Notes: a model not told the origin generated them from the sequence alone. Positions 7,571 through 18,280 are shown, counted from the stretch's first letter. The stretch: DNA of 33,742 nucleotides from Oscillospiraceae bacterium (GCA_017439425.1 JAFSJE010000011.1:1-33742), one strand, 5' to 3'. Numbers and translations: made by a program.

Positions 7571-9138
7571 TTGAATTCCTCCTTTTTAGGTTCGCAATTA
7601 ATATAACCGAAAGAGGCGGCTTTATTCCGGAAATTCAGCTTTTTCTTGAAATAAGCTATTTCATTATCAGTAAAAGAACCGAGAAGCACGCTTATTGCGA
7701 TATAGCTTGCGGCAAAAACCGCAAGCTTGAAAAATACTCCGCCGTAATTAAGCGCTCTTGCTGCAACAGAGGTGATTGAGGCGCCGCCGACAGCCGCCGT
7801 CATCGACGAAAGAGCGGTAAGCAGCATCCTTTCAAGCCTTGCTTTTCGCGTAAGACGCAATAGACTGAATGTAAAGTTAAAAATCTCAGATGCGTAAAGA
7901 ACGATAACGTAGCCTCTGACTGCATATCTCGGAAGCAGAAACCACAGAAGCGTTATGCTGATTAGCGAGTCGATAATATTCAGCCGCATTGAGTATAGAT
8001 GCTCGCCGAGGCCTCGGAGCATTCCGTCGGTGACGTGGTCCATATACATGACCGGCATAAGAAGCGCAAACAGACGTATGTAATACCCGACGCCGCCGTC
8101 ATTATAGAAAAGCTTGCCGAGCTCACCTCCCGCCGTCCACAGGTAGCCAGCGACAGCAACGGAGAAGATGATGCAGTAACGTAAAAGGAGATTTGCCGTG
8201 CGTGAGATATCGTTTTCGTCACCCTTCACCTGCTTTTCAGTAAGCAGCGGCACTATAAGCTCTGAAACCGCCGCAAAAACAACTGACGGAAATGTCAAGA
8301 TCGGAAACGCCATGCCGTTTATAGCGCCGTAAGACGCAAGAGAGTCCTCCGCCGTGATGCCGGAGGCACGAAGTCCACGCGGAATAAGAGCATTCTGCAT
8401 AGAGGTGAGCGCAGTTCTGCAATAAGCTGCAAGAGCGAGCGGGACTGAGATATGAAGGAGTCTGGTTAATAGCTTTTTTGAGCCTGCTTTACTATCCGGA
8501 TAATTAGCAGAGTCTATTTTGTACAGAACGAAAAGAAGCGACAGAGAAGCAATATTTGCAATAAGTCCCGCGAGTATAACGAGCGCGACAGTTTCCTCCT
8601 GCGAAGAAACGCGAAAAACAGAAAGCAGTATTGCGGTCGCGATTATTTCCGTTATCACATCGGCAAGCGCTCCGGCAGCTCCCTTGAGCGGTCTGCCTGC
8701 TCCGAGAAAGTAGCCGGAAATACAGGCCGTCAGCGATACAAGCGGTAAACCGAGGCCGAGAAGCCGCAGGCTTAGAATAGTTCTCTCGTCGCCAATAAGG
8801 TGCCTGCCTATCGGCTCGGCGGCAAATATCATAAAAAGAAGCGACAGCGTTCCGCACACCGCCGCATAGCCGAGGCATCGGCGCATGAGCGGACGAATTT
8901 GCGGTTTTTCGCTTTTCCCAAGCTCTTCGGAAACGAGCCTCGTCGTACTGAACCTCACTCCGGAGATAGCGAGCGTTTCTGCAAATCCCGTTACGCTCAG
9001 TACGAGGTGAAATAGCCCTATCCCCTCTTTTCCGAGGGTATTTGCAAGAAATATCTGAAAACCGAGACCCATGAGCCTCAGAATAAGGCTTGAAGCGGTC
9101 AGCGCCAATGTGTTGAATAATAAACCTCTGCCGCGCAA
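7567..9138 (-). CDS. SpoVB-like MOP superfamily flippase
   Basis: A 523-residue integral membrane protein with about 14 hydrophobic segments, of the MATE/polysaccharide-flippase (MurJ/SpoVB/Wzx) superfamily. The N-terminus, with LANTLGKEGIGLFHLV and the SGVRFSTTRLVSEE segment, is typical of stage V sporulation protein B relatives, which move lipid-linked wall precursors across the membrane. Whether this copy serves spore cortex, vegetative wall or a glycopolymer cannot be told. The start is TTG at 9138 with GGGGGTGAT upstream. It lies 43 bases after recG on the same strand and overlaps the DUF378 gene by four bases. Confidence 0.88.
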   Translation of the reverse strand: MRGRGLLFNTLALTASSLILRLMGLGFQIFLANTLGKEGIGLFHLVLSVTGFAETLAISGVRFSTTRLVSEELGKSEKPQIRPLMRRCLGYAAVCGTLSLLFMIFAAEPIGRHLIGDERTILSLRLLGLGLPLVSLTACISGYFLGAGRPLKGAAGALADVITEIIATAILLSVFRVSSQEETVALVILAGLIANIASLSLLFVLYKIDSANYPDSKAGSKKLLTRLLHISVPLALAAYCRTALTSMQNALIPRGLRASGITAEDSLASYGAINGMAFPILTFPSVVFAAVSELIVPLLTEKQVKGDENDISRTANLLLRYCIIFSVAVAGYLWTAGGELGKLFYNDGGVGYYIRLFALLMPVMYMDHVTDGMLRGLGEHLYSMRLNIIDSLISITLLWFLLPRYAVRGYVIVLYASEIFNFTFSLLRLTRKARLERMLLTALSSMTAAVGGASITSVAARALNYGGVFFKLAVFAASYIAISVLLGSFTDNEIAYFKKKLNFRNKAASFGYINCEPKKEEFK

Positions 9139-9181
9139 AAAATCACCCCCACATACTGAATGTATGCAGGGACGTTGAGAT

Positions 9182-11239
9182 TTAATTCAAGGTGCCTTCA
9201 TTTTTCTCGATAAGGCGCAGAACAGCTTTTTTAAGCTCTGCGTGTTCTTTGTTACTGAGTTCCGGATCAGCGATCAGGGTATTTTTCGCCGCCGTCTGAG
9301 CCTTTTTTAGAAGCTCCATATCCGTTGCGAACGAGGCGATCTGCATCTCCGGAAGTCCGTGCTGGCGCGAGCCGAAAAAATCGCCGGGGCCGCGCATTCT
9401 GAGATCCTCCTCAGCTATCCTGAAGCCGTCGTTGGTGTCACACATCGCCTTCAGGCGCTCGCGGGCTGAGTCGCTTTCTGAGCTGTTGAAAAGCACGCAG
9501 TAGCTCTTCTCCTTACCGCGCCCTACTCTTCCGCGCAGCTGATGGAGTTGGCTGAGGCCGAATCTGTCGGCATTCTCAACGATCATCAGTGTGGCGTTCG
9601 GAACGTCGACTCCGACCTCAACGACAGTCGTTGCGACAAGTATATTAACCTCACCGGATGCGAAGGCTGTCATTATCTCGTTTTTCTCTTTTGGCTTCAT
9701 CTTTCCGTGAATCAGCCCGATATTATACTGTGGAAAGACCGTTTTCAGCTCTTTTGTGTACGCCTTGACGTTCTTTAGCTCATCGGTGTGCTCCTCAGTG
9801 TTTTCTTCGACCGCCGGACAGACGATAAACACCTGCCTGCCGGCGTCGATCTGCTTTGCGATAAAAGCGTTAATTCTCTTACGCATCGATTCGTTCACGG
9901 CGAAGGTATCGACCTTCTGCCTTCCGGGAGGCAGCTCGTTCAGAACGGAAACGTCGAGATCGCCGTAGACAATCAGCGCCAGAGTCCTCGGGATCGGCGT
10001 TGCCGACATAACGAGAACGTGCGGACTCTCACCCTTTTCGGTGAGCGCCGCGCGCTGAGTAACGCCGAAGCGGTGCTGCTCGTCAGCCACGACAAGCCCT
10101 AGTTTGGCATACTGCACGTCGCCGGAAATGAGAGCGTGAGTGCCGATAATAAGCTGCGCTTCGCCGCTTTCGATCGCTCTGAGGGTCTCACGGCGAGCCT
10201 TCGCGCCGATTCCGCCGGTGAGAAGAACGGTTCTCACACCGAGTGGGGTCAGCAATTTTCCAAGCGTTTCATAGTGCTGCTCGGCAAGTATCTCGGTCGG
10301 TGCCATAAACGCCGCCTGATAGCCGCCGGAAACAGCGTTCCAGCAAGCGGCGGCGGCAACCGCCGTTTTACCGCTTCCGACGTCGCCCTGCACAAGGCGC
10401 GACATCGGAGCAGGCTTCGCCATATCAGCATAGATATCATTTATCGCCCTCTCCTGCGCTCCTGTGAGAGTAAAGGGCAGGATTGCTTTGAAATCATCGA
10501 GCTTGGCGGGGGTTATCGCGAAGCCGGTTTTTTGCGTCTTTTTCGCTCTGAATCGCTCCAGCGCGCACGATAAAACGAAGAATTCCTCAAAAATCAGTCT
10601 GTTGCGCGCTATTTCAAGCGCCTCGTAGCTCTGCGGAAAGTGGATATTTTCGTAGGCAAAGCGCGACTGTGCGAGCTGATACTCACGCTTGATCTCGTTC
10701 GGAAGCGGGTCAGGCAAAACATCTCCGCAGGCGCGGAGCCCCTGCTTAACTGCGTTTATCATCATATTCTGACTTAGACCGGCCGTCAGACGATAAACCG
10801 GCACTATCTGACCGGTGCGGACTCTCGCACTCTCCTCCGGCTCAAAAATCGGATTAGTCATCTCCGGCTGACCGATTTTTCCTCCAACTCTGCCATAGAA
10901 AACGTAGCTCTCGCCCGGGTGAAGCTGATTGCGGACGTAGCTCTGATTGAAGAACGTCACGTTCATCGTGCCTCTCGCGTCGAAAACTCTGAGCTTTACA
11001 AGATCAAGCCCGCGGCTTATATGACTGAGAGTCGGCGCAGTTGCGACCGTGCCGACGACGCACACGCTCTCGCCTACAATCAGTTCGTCCGTTTCCTTTA
11101 TAATACTGCGATCATCGTAGGCGCGGGGGAAATCGGAAACGAGCTCGGAAAGCGTAGTTATCCCGAGCTTATTGAGAGCCTTCGCCCTCTCCTCACCTAT
11201 TCCCTTTATCGACCTTACGTCAGTATCGAGAGCAGTCAT
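9182..11239 (-). CDS. recG: ATP-dependent DNA helicase RecG
   Basis: Double-stranded DNA translocase that remodels stalled replication forks and branched recombination intermediates. The protein has 685 residues, normal for RecG. An N-terminal helix-hairpin-helix-like segment (IKGIGEERAKALNKLGI) and the OB-fold wedge domain come first. Then helicase domain 1 has Walker A GDVGSGKTAVA, the DEQH box in VVADEQHRFG and SATPIPRTL. Helicase domain 2 has VATTVVEVGVDVPNA and QLRGRVGRG. ATG 11239 was chosen over 11293 because AAGGAG lies seven bases upstream and the family starts there. It is the first gene of a three-gene minus-strand operon and is divergent from the metal exporter gene. Confidence 0.97.
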   Translation of the reverse strand: MTALDTDVRSIKGIGEERAKALNKLGITTLSELVSDFPRAYDDRSIIKETDELIVGESVCVVGTVATAPTLSHISRGLDLVKLRVFDARGTMNVTFFNQSYVRNQLHPGESYVFYGRVGGKIGQPEMTNPIFEPEESARVRTGQIVPVYRLTAGLSQNMMINAVKQGLRACGDVLPDPLPNEIKREYQLAQSRFAYENIHFPQSYEALEIARNRLIFEEFFVLSCALERFRAKKTQKTGFAITPAKLDDFKAILPFTLTGAQERAINDIYADMAKPAPMSRLVQGDVGSGKTAVAAAACWNAVSGGYQAAFMAPTEILAEQHYETLGKLLTPLGVRTVLLTGGIGAKARRETLRAIESGEAQLIIGTHALISGDVQYAKLGLVVADEQHRFGVTQRAALTEKGESPHVLVMSATPIPRTLALIVYGDLDVSVLNELPPGRQKVDTFAVNESMRKRINAFIAKQIDAGRQVFIVCPAVEENTEEHTDELKNVKAYTKELKTVFPQYNIGLIHGKMKPKEKNEIMTAFASGEVNILVATTVVEVGVDVPNATLMIVENADRFGLSQLHQLRGRVGRGKEKSYCVLFNSSESDSARERLKAMCDTNDGFRIAEEDLRMRGPGDFFGSRQHGLPEMQIASFATDMELLKKAQTAAKNTLIADPELSNKEHAELKKAVLRLIEKNEGTLN

Positions 11240-11249
11240 AGAAAACTCC

Positions 11250-11278
11250 TTGCAATATGATTGTTTATGTGATAATAT
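11250..11278 (+). promoter_or_regulatory. Promoter of the putative metal exporter gene
   Basis: TTGCAA (11250–11255), a 17-base spacer and TAATAT (11273–11278), with TG one base before the -10 box. The start codon is at 11308 behind GGAGG. The -35 box overlaps the recG ribosome binding site read on the other strand. Confidence 0.5.
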
Positions 11279-11307
11279 AAGATGATTTTTCAATATTTGG
11301 AGGAAAT

Positions 11308-12177
11308 ATGTCAGAATTTTTCGATGAAGTTCTGCTTGACGCCCTGCTTGACGTCGTTAAGCTGCTTCCGTTTTTGTTTATTACGTTTTTGATAATGGAG
11401 TACATCGAGCACAAGTCGAGCCGAATTACGGCAAAAATCGTGCGCGCCTCAGGCTCATGGGGGCCGGTGCTCGGAGCGGCTGCGGGAATAGTTCCACAGT
11501 GCGGATTTTCGGCTTCCGCCTCAAACCTCTACTCACAGCGGCTCATCACCGTCGGAACGCTGATTGCCGTCTATCTCTCCACCTCAGACGAGATGATTCC
11601 GATTTTTCTCTCAGAGGGCGCTTCGATTCCTATGCTTCTAAAGGTTCTTGCCTGCAAGTTCCTCTTCGGAATTATCTTCGGATTCATCGCAGACAAGCTT
11701 CTTCGCCGCTTTCTTGTGCGCGATTCAAAGGTGCATATCACCGAAATGTGCGCCGACGACCACTGTGAGTGCGATGACCACAGCGTTTTCTACGCGGCGC
11801 TTATACATACGCTCAAAACGGCAGTTTACATCCTTGTGTTCACGATCGCCTTCAACGCCATACTTCATTTTATCGGAGAGGAAGCGCTGAAAAACGTCAT
11901 AATCGGTCGCCCAATTATCGGCTCTCTTATTACCGGCATCGTCGGTCTTATCCCCAACTGCGCCGCATCGATCATCATCACCGAGCTTGCCATCGAGGGC
12001 GTTATCACCACCGGCGCTATGCTCTCCGGACTTCTTGTCGGCGCGGGAGTCGGACTTCTGGTGTTGTTCAGAGCGAACAAGGAGCACCCGCGCGACAATC
12101 TCATCATCGTCGCAATGCTTTACGCCTCCGGCGCAATAGTAGGCGTGCTGTTTGATTTACTGAATATCAGCTTCTAA
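11308..12177 (+). CDS. Putative heavy-metal/arsenic exporter (ArsP_2, PF11449-like)
   Basis: A 289-residue polytopic membrane protein with about eight to ten hydrophobic segments in two related halves. Each half carries a matching loop: GIVPQCGFSAS near residue 65 and GLIPNCAASII near residue 215, each with a conserved Cys after Pro. Between the halves is a cytoplasmic loop rich in Cys, His and acidic residues (MCADDHCECDDH, about 148–159) that could bind metal. This fits the putative 10-TM heavy-metal exporter family. The substrate is not established, and I see no ArsR-type regulator beside it. The start has TTGGAGG upstream. It is a single-gene unit closed by a terminator. Confidence 0.8.
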   Translation: MSEFFDEVLLDALLDVVKLLPFLFITFLIMEYIEHKSSRITAKIVRASGSWGPVLGAAAGIVPQCGFSASASNLYSQRLITVGTLIAVYLSTSDEMIPIFLSEGASIPMLLKVLACKFLFGIIFGFIADKLLRRFLVRDSKVHITEMCADDHCECDDHSVFYAALIHTLKTAVYILVFTIAFNAILHFIGEEALKNVIIGRPIIGSLITGIVGLIPNCAASIIITELAIEGVITTGAMLSGLLVGAGVGLLVLFRANKEHPRDNLIIVAMLYASGAIVGVLFDLLNISF

Positions 12178-12180
12178 TTC

Positions 12181-12205
12181 AAAGCCGGACGAAATGTCCG
12201 GCTTT
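12181..12205. terminator. Bidirectional terminator between the exporter gene and tgt
   Basis: AAAGCCGGAC (12181–12190) pairs perfectly with GTCCGGCTTT (12196–12205) over a five-base loop, with T-rich sequence on the plus side. It sits between convergent stop codons. Confidence 0.85.
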
Positions 12206-12207
12206 TA

Positions 12208-13347
<1,140 letters not shown>

Positions 13348-14367
13348 TTAATGGATAAACATAGCGTCACCGAACGAGAAAAAGCGATAGCGTTCTTTGA
13401 CTGCCTCGTTATACGCCGCGAGGACGTGCTCTCTGCCCGCAAGCGCGGAGATAAGCATAATGAGCGTGCTTTCAGGAAGATGGAAGTTCGTTACAAGCGC
13501 GTCTACGCACTTGAATTTATAGCCCGGATAGATGAAAATATCAGTCCAGCCGGAGTATTCCGGTACAGTGCCGTCGTCAAGAGCGGCGGATTCGAGAGTG
13601 CGGCAGCTTGTTGTGCCGACGGCTACTATCCTGCCTCCGTTTGCGCGGGTTCTGTTGATTTTCTCTGCGGTTTCCGCACTAATCTGGCAGAATTCGGAGT
13701 GCATCTCGTGATTTTCGATTTCGTCCTCCTTGACGGGTCTGAATGTTCCGAGACCGACGTGAAGCGTGAGAAATGCAAGCGTTACGCCCTTCTCCTCTAT
13801 CTTTTTGAGAAGCTCCGGTGTGAAGTGCAGCCCCGCGGTCGGTGCCGCGGCTGAGCCGAGCTCTCTTGAGTAGACTGTCTGATATCTCTCGGAATCCTGA
13901 AGCTCCTCGTGAATGTACGGCGGAAGCGGCATTCTTCCGAGCCTCTCGAGAATCTCGATAAAAATTCCCTCATAATGGAATTTCACAAGCTTATTTCCAC
14001 CCTCCGCCTCGCCGACGACAGTCGCATTCAGCTCTCCGCCGAAGGTAAGCTCGGTGCCGGGCTTTGTCTTTCTTCCCGGGCGCGTAAGGCACTCCCAGAC
14101 GCCGTCGCCCTTGTCCTTGAGCAAAAGCACCTCAACGGCGCCGCCTGTAAGACGATTGCCGAAGAGTCTTGCCGGAAGCACGCGAGAGTCGTTCATAACA
14201 AGGCAGTCACCGGGATTCAGAAAATCCACTAGCTCGTAAAATCTGTGATGCTCAGTCTCGCCGGTTACTTTATCGAGCAGCATGAGCCGCGATTCATCGC
14301 GCTTTTCGCTCGGAGTCTGAGCAATCAGTTCCTCCGGCAGTTCATAATTAAAGTCTGACGTTTTCAA
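13348..14367 (-). CDS. queA: S-adenosylmethionine:tRNA ribosyltransferase-isomerase
   Basis: Transfers and isomerises the ribosyl group of S-adenosylmethionine onto preQ1-34 in tRNA, making epoxyqueuosine. The 339-residue length fits. Family segments seen are [12 protein letters not shown] at the N-terminus, [39 protein letters not shown] and [15 protein letters not shown] start it at TTG 14367: the family begins at the KTSDF segment, no ATG is available, and GGAGG lies 12 bases upstream. That TTG overlaps the TGA stop of the upstream SpoIID-type gene as TTGA, so translation is probably coupled. The longer in-frame reading into the upstream gene is not family-like. Confidence 0.95.
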   Translation of the reverse strand: MKTSDFNYELPEELIAQTPSEKRDESRLMLLDKVTGETEHHRFYELVDFLNPGDCLVMNDSRVLPARLFGNRLTGGAVEVLLLKDKGDGVWECLTRPGRKTKPGTELTFGGELNATVVGEAEGGNKLVKFHYEGIFIEILERLGRMPLPPYIHEELQDSERYQTVYSRELGSAAAPTAGLHFTPELLKKIEEKGVTLAFLTLHVGLGTFRPVKEDEIENHEMHSEFCQISAETAEKINRTRANGGRIVAVGTTSCRTLESAALDDGTVPEYSGWTDIFIYPGYKFKCVDALVTNFHLPESTLIMLISALAGREHVLAAYNEAVKERYRFFSFGDAMFIH

Positions 14368-16112
14368 ATGTTTTCTTTTCCTCCAAAATTCTGTTCGTTC
14401 TTTACGGAATAGGTTATCTCCGTACCCTGATAATAAAATGTAAGTATCTGCATATAATCCATTGCGTGGTATTTTGCCATTGAATAGGCGCCCCACTGGC
14501 TCATACCGACGCTGTGGCCGTGACCTGCGCCCTTTATCACAAATGTGCCGGTGGCGGTTTTTGCACTCTCTGTATTGACGCTGACGATTTCGTTGTTTCC
14601 ATTTATGGCATACACACCGCCGGAGGTGATCGAGGCCGTGCCGTCCGCGCCCACCGCAAAAAGATTTGCAAAGGCCTCGCTTATCCAGTCAGCCGCTGAG
14701 TTTATAAAAATCATATCTGAGTTGGGCTTGATATCGTTCACAGTAAATCGAATACTCCTTGTGCCGAGAACGATTCTGACGTTATCGCCCGAGAACGTAA
14801 AGGAAGCGCCGTTAGCGTCAGTAAGCTTGACCTTTCTGACGTTTCCCACAGGAGTAAACTCAAGATCAAACTTCACTATCGTCTTAGCATTATACCCCCG
14901 CGACTGAAGTCGCTCGGCAAGCTGAGCGCCGCTGTAGGTAATGGTATAGTTATAACCGGAAATCGTGCCGGCAACGTCAGCCTCATAAGGGTCATACACG
15001 CCGAGAAGATAATCTCTCGGCTTACCCCAGACGTTTTCGACGCTCTCCGAAGCGCCGCCGTTTGAGGAATAGAAAAATGTTTCGCAGAGCTCTCCTTTGT
15101 ATGTGAGATACATACCCGCAGTTTCTGCAGCGGCGCGGTTTGAATTCTCCGTCGCCTGCCCGACTCCGCGATAAACCTGACAGTCGGTGGTGTTGCAGAT
15201 ATCAAAGCCGTAGCTTGAATGCTTGTTGAGATTTTTCATCGCGTAGGTACGCGCTGTTACCGCCTGCGCCTTCAGAGCCTCGAGAGGCCATGATGCGCTC
15301 ATTTCATACGGCAGAACGCCCGCGACATAATCCTCGATAGCAACGTAGTTTACAACGAAGATATTGCCGGAATACGGTCTTACAAAGCTGAAATCGCCGT
15401 AATAGCGGTATCCGCGGTGATACGTTATCGCCTTGAGTCCCTCTTCGATCCTCGGCCTCAATGCGAGGTGATATTTGCCGTTATAGTCAAATTCAAAGAT
15501 TATTCTATCCGTTCCGGTTTCAACGATCGATACGGAATAGCTCGACCCGCTGTCGATGGAGGTAGCGTAATCGATAGTCATCTCGGCCCTTGCCGCCTCA
15601 GCATTCGCGGCATGAGGATAGTCGCCGATGCAGACGTAATACAGTCCGGACGAGAATTTTACAAAGGCGTTGACGCCGACGTTGAGACTGTCTGCCAGAG
15701 CTCTTGCAGAAGCATAATCCTGAAAAGCGTTTGTAAGCTCAATATGGAACGCGCCGATCTCAATCTCATCGTCAAGCGATGATTCCTTATATGCACGAGT
15801 GGACGCGTCCCATTTAATGTTTTTGTCAACTGTTACAGTCACCTTTTTGGTATCTGTGATTGACGCGCCTATGTAATTGAATTCGCGGTTCTCATCGAAA
15901 TAGCCGATATCGTATCCGAAACCAGACCCGGAGTAGTTTTCAAGGTTTGCCGAGGTGAAGTTTCTGACGATCCCGTCGTTCGAATCATTATAGAGACCGA
16001 TCTTGAAAACGCTGACCGGAGCTTCAAATTCCGCTTTTGCTAACGGCAAAGCCGGAATAATAAGCAAAAACGCCATCAAAACGGCTAAAAATCGCTTAAA
16101 GTTTATTTTCAT
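14364..16112 (-). CDS. SpoIID/LytB domain protein, exported, with SPOR-like domain
   Basis: A 582-residue exported protein. It has a signal peptide (about residues 1–28, cleavage near AKA), a SPOR-like peptidoglycan-binding segment (about 100–160) and a SpoIID domain. That domain shows [20 protein letters not shown] (the family's catalytic Glu is the one in PYEM), [12 protein letters not shown] with the Cys pair typical of zinc-binding SpoIID proteins, and [14 protein letters not shown] near the C-terminus. SpoIID enzymes are lytic transglycosylases acting on denuded glycan strands during spore engulfment. Homologues such as LytB also act in vegetative cells, so the role here is open. ATG 16112 was chosen for its AAAGGA site and clean signal peptide. 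It is the first gene of the unit with queA and tgt. Confidence 0.88.
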   Translation of the reverse strand: MKINFKRFLAVLMAFLLIIPALPLAKAEFEAPVSVFKIGLYNDSNDGIVRNFTSANLENYSGSGFGYDIGYFDENREFNYIGASITDTKKVTVTVDKNIKWDASTRAYKESSLDDEIEIGAFHIELTNAFQDYASARALADSLNVGVNAFVKFSSGLYYVCIGDYPHAANAEAARAEMTIDYATSIDSGSSYSVSIVETGTDRIIFEFDYNGKYHLALRPRIEEGLKAITYHRGYRYYGDFSFVRPYSGNIFVVNYVAIEDYVAGVLPYEMSASWPLEALKAQAVTARTYAMKNLNKHSSYGFDICNTTDCQVYRGVGQATENSNRAAAETAGMYLTYKGELCETFFYSSNGGASESVENVWGKPRDYLLGVYDPYEADVAGTISGYNYTITYSGAQLAERLQSRGYNAKTIVKFDLEFTPVGNVRKVKLTDANGASFTFSGDNVRIVLGTRSIRFTVNDIKPNSDMIFINSAADWISEAFANLFAVGADGTASITSGGVYAINGNNEIVSVNTESAKTATGTFVIKGAGHGHSVGMSQWGAYSMAKYHAMDYMQILTFYYQGTEITYSVKNEQNFGGKENI

Positions 16113-16166
16113 TTCGTATATCCTTTTTATTGACATCAAAAAATGCGTGTGTTATATTTTGAAAAG

Positions 16167-16181
16167 GTTACAACTTGTAAC
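16167..16181. promoter_or_regulatory. Perfect inverted repeat, possible operator
   Basis: GTTACAA, one C, then TTGTAAC: a perfect 7+1+7 palindrome in the 166-base region between the divergent SpoIID/LytB and asd genes. It lies about 55 bases before the SpoIID start. Its size and symmetry suit a dimeric repressor site, but no regulator is linked to it. Confidence 0.35.
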
Positions 16182-16197
16182 ATTATACAACATAATA

Positions 16198-16227
16198 TTG
16201 CTTTTGGCTATACAAAAAAGCGATAAT
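16198..16227 (+). promoter_or_regulatory. Candidate promoter of asd–dapA
   Basis: TTGCTT (16198–16203), an 18-base spacer and GATAAT (16222–16227), about 50 bases before the asd start. No riboswitch-sized leader fits between this and the gene. Confidence 0.45.
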
Positions 16228-16278
16228 TTGCCCGTAAATTTTTGTTAATATCTGAATATTATGGTTTGGAGGCAGGTT

Positions 16279-17361
16279 ATGAAAAAGTATAAGGTCGGAG
16301 TTATCGGCGCAACCGGAATGGTTGGCCAGCGTTTTGTAACGCTTATTTCCGAGCATCCGTGGTTTGAGCTCAAGGTTGTTGCCGCTTCTTCCCGAAGCGC
16401 CGGAAAGACCTATGAGGAGGCTGTTGCAGGTCGCTGGGCTATGCAAAAGCCGATTCCCGAGTGCGCGAAAAAGCTTGTTATGAAGTGCGCTGAGACTGAT
16501 ATCGCAGAGATCGCAGGCGAGGTCGACTTCGTTTTCTCAGCGGTCGATATGAAGAAGGATGAGATAAAGGCTCTTGAGGAGGCTTACGCGAAGGCAGAGT
16601 GCCCCGTCGTCTCCAATAACAGCGCTCATCGCTGGACGCCGGATGTTCCTATGGTAGTTCCCGAGATCAACCCCGAGCATATCGAGGTCATCGCATCTCA
16701 GAGAGCTCGTCTCGGCACGAAGCGCGGCTTTATCGCTGTCAAATCCAACTGCTCCCTCCAGTCCTATGTTCCCGCGCTCCATCCCCTCAAGGATGAGTTC
16801 GGACTCAACAGGGCACTTGTCTGCACCTACCAGGCAATCTCCGGCGCAGGAAAGACGTTCGAGACCTTCCCCGACATCGTCGACAACGTGATCCCCTATA
16901 TCGGCGGTGAAGAGGAAAAGAGTGAGCGCGAGCCCTTAAAGCTATGGGGCAAGGTGGAAAACGGCGAGATCGTCACCGCCGAGAAGCCCTCGATCACCGC
17001 TCAGTGCTTCCGCGTTGCGTGCTCTGATGGTCACATGGCGGCTGTCTTCGCTTCCTTTGATAAGAAACCTACCAAGGAAGAGATAATCGACCGCTGGGCG
17101 AAGTTCTCCGGTGTGCCGCAGGAGCTTGGCCTCCCTTCCGCGCCGAAGCAGTTTATCCATTATTTTGAGGAGGATAACCGCCCGCAGACCAAGCTTGACC
17201 GCATGATCGAGAACGGCATGGCCGTTTCCGTAGGCCGACTCCGCGAGGACAGCCAGTACGACTATAAGTTCGTCTGCCTCAGCCACAACACTCTGCGCGG
17301 CGCCGCAGGCGGAGCAGTTCTCCTCGCCGAGCTTCTCTGCGCAAAGGGCTATATGGACTGA
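16279..17361 (+). CDS. asd: Aspartate-semialdehyde dehydrogenase (archaeal/fungal type)
   Basis: Reduces aspartyl-4-phosphate to aspartate semialdehyde with NADPH, the branch step toward lysine/diaminopimelate, threonine and methionine. The 360-residue protein has the nucleotide-binding GVIGATGMVGQRF at residues 6–18, FVFSAVDM, SNNSAHR, the catalytic Cys in VKSNCSLQSY and the substrate/catalytic segment near RVACSDGH. The AHRWTPDVPMVVPE segment and overall pattern are those of the archaeal/fungal class rather than the enterobacterial one. ATG 16279 was chosen because GGAGG lies just before it; the upstream ATG at 16261 precedes the ribosome binding site. It is followed 37 bases later by dapA. 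Confidence 0.95.
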   Translation: MKKYKVGVIGATGMVGQRFVTLISEHPWFELKVVAASSRSAGKTYEEAVAGRWAMQKPIPECAKKLVMKCAETDIAEIAGEVDFVFSAVDMKKDEIKALEEAYAKAECPVVSNNSAHRWTPDVPMVVPEINPEHIEVIASQRARLGTKRGFIAVKSNCSLQSYVPALHPLKDEFGLNRALVCTYQAISGAGKTFETFPDIVDNVIPYIGGEEEKSEREPLKLWGKVENGEIVTAEKPSITAQCFRVACSDGHMAAVFASFDKKPTKEEIIDRWAKFSGVPQELGLPSAPKQFIHYFEEDNRPQTKLDRMIENGMAVSVGRLREDSQYDYKFVCLSHNTLRGAAGGAVLLAELLCAKGYMD

Positions 17362-17398
17362 AATCTGCCTCTAATACCGGGTGAAAGGAAACCTATTC

Positions 17399-18280
17399 TT
17401 GAAAAAACCCGTTTTTGAAGGCTCCTCCGTCGCAATAGTCACCCCTTTCCGTTCGGGAAGGCTTGACCTTGAAGCGATGGAAAAACTTATAGATATGCAA
17501 AAGATCGCCGGTACTGCCGCTATTACTGTCTGCGGCACTACCGGCGAAAGCTCTACTATGACGAGAGATGAGAAAATCGAAGCGATCCGCTTAGTGAAGA
17601 ATCGCGCGGGTGCGATTCCGGTAATTGCAGGCGCCGGATCAAACAGCACCGATGGCGCAGTCAAAAAAGCGCTTGACGCGCAAAATGCAGGCGCAGACGC
17701 AGTTTTATGCGTAACGCCGTATTACAACAAATGCACTCAGCAGGGGCTTATAGCGCATTATACCGCTATTGCGAATGCCGTGGATATCCCGGTGATAGTC
17801 TACAATGTTCCCTCGCGCACCGGAATGACTATCGCTCCCGAGACCTATGAGGCGCTTGCAAAAATTGAAAATATCAACGGCGTCAAGGAGGCTTCCGGCG
17901 ATATTCCTCTCATCGTGAAGATCCGCAGAATGTGCGGCGATGAACTGAATATCTGGAGCGGAAACGATGATATTATAGTTCCTATGATGTCAGTTGGCGC
18001 AAAGGGCGTAATCTCTGTCGCGGCGAATATCATACCTGAAAAGATGGCGGAGCTTACGGCTTGCGCTCTTCGCGGTGATTTTACTCGAGCCGCTGAAATC
18101 CAGACTAAGTATTCCAGACTTATAGAGCTTATGTTCAGCGAGGTCAATCCGATCCCCGTTAAGTGCGCGCTGAGCCTTATGGGGCTTATCAGCAATGAGC
18201 TGAGGCTTCCTCTGACTCCCCTCAGCGGTGCTAATCGTGATAAGCTAACCTATGAAATGAAGAAAGCCGGCCTCATCTGA
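17399..18280 (+). CDS. dapA: 4-hydroxy-tetrahydrodipicolinate synthase
   Basis: Condenses pyruvate with aspartate semialdehyde, the first committed step to diaminopimelate and lysine, using the product of the gene before it. The (beta/alpha)8 lyase has 293 residues. Visible are CGTTGESSTMT (phosphate/dyad Thr pair), the catalytic-dyad Tyr in TPYYNK, YNVPSRTG and the Schiff-base Lys in GVKEASGD. I use TTG 17399, giving an MKKPVFEG start typical of the family, with AAAGGA nine bases upstream. The earlier GTG at 17381 overlaps that site and is less likely. Confidence 0.95.
   Translation: MKKPVFEGSSVAIVTPFRSGRLDLEAMEKLIDMQKIAGTAAITVCGTTGESSTMTRDEKIEAIRLVKNRAGAIPVIAGAGSNSTDGAVKKALDAQNAGADAVLCVTPYYNKCTQQGLIAHYTAIANAVDIPVIVYNVPSRTGMTIAPETYEALAKIENINGVKEASGDIPLIVKIRRMCGDELNIWSGNDDIIVPMMSVGAKGVISVAANIIPEKMAELTACALRGDFTRAAEIQTKYSRLIELMFSEVNPIPVKCALSLMGLISNELRLPLTPLSGANRDKLTYEMKKAGLI

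Noticed and set aside
9139-9181. A hairpin (CATAC/GTATG) between recG and the flippase gene as a terminator
   Set aside because: It has only five AT-rich base pairs and no T-tract, and the spacing fits continued transcription.
16113-16278. A lysine riboswitch before asd–dapA
   Set aside because: Only about 50 bases lie between the likely promoter and the asd start, far too short for the lysine aptamer, and no matching helices are seen.
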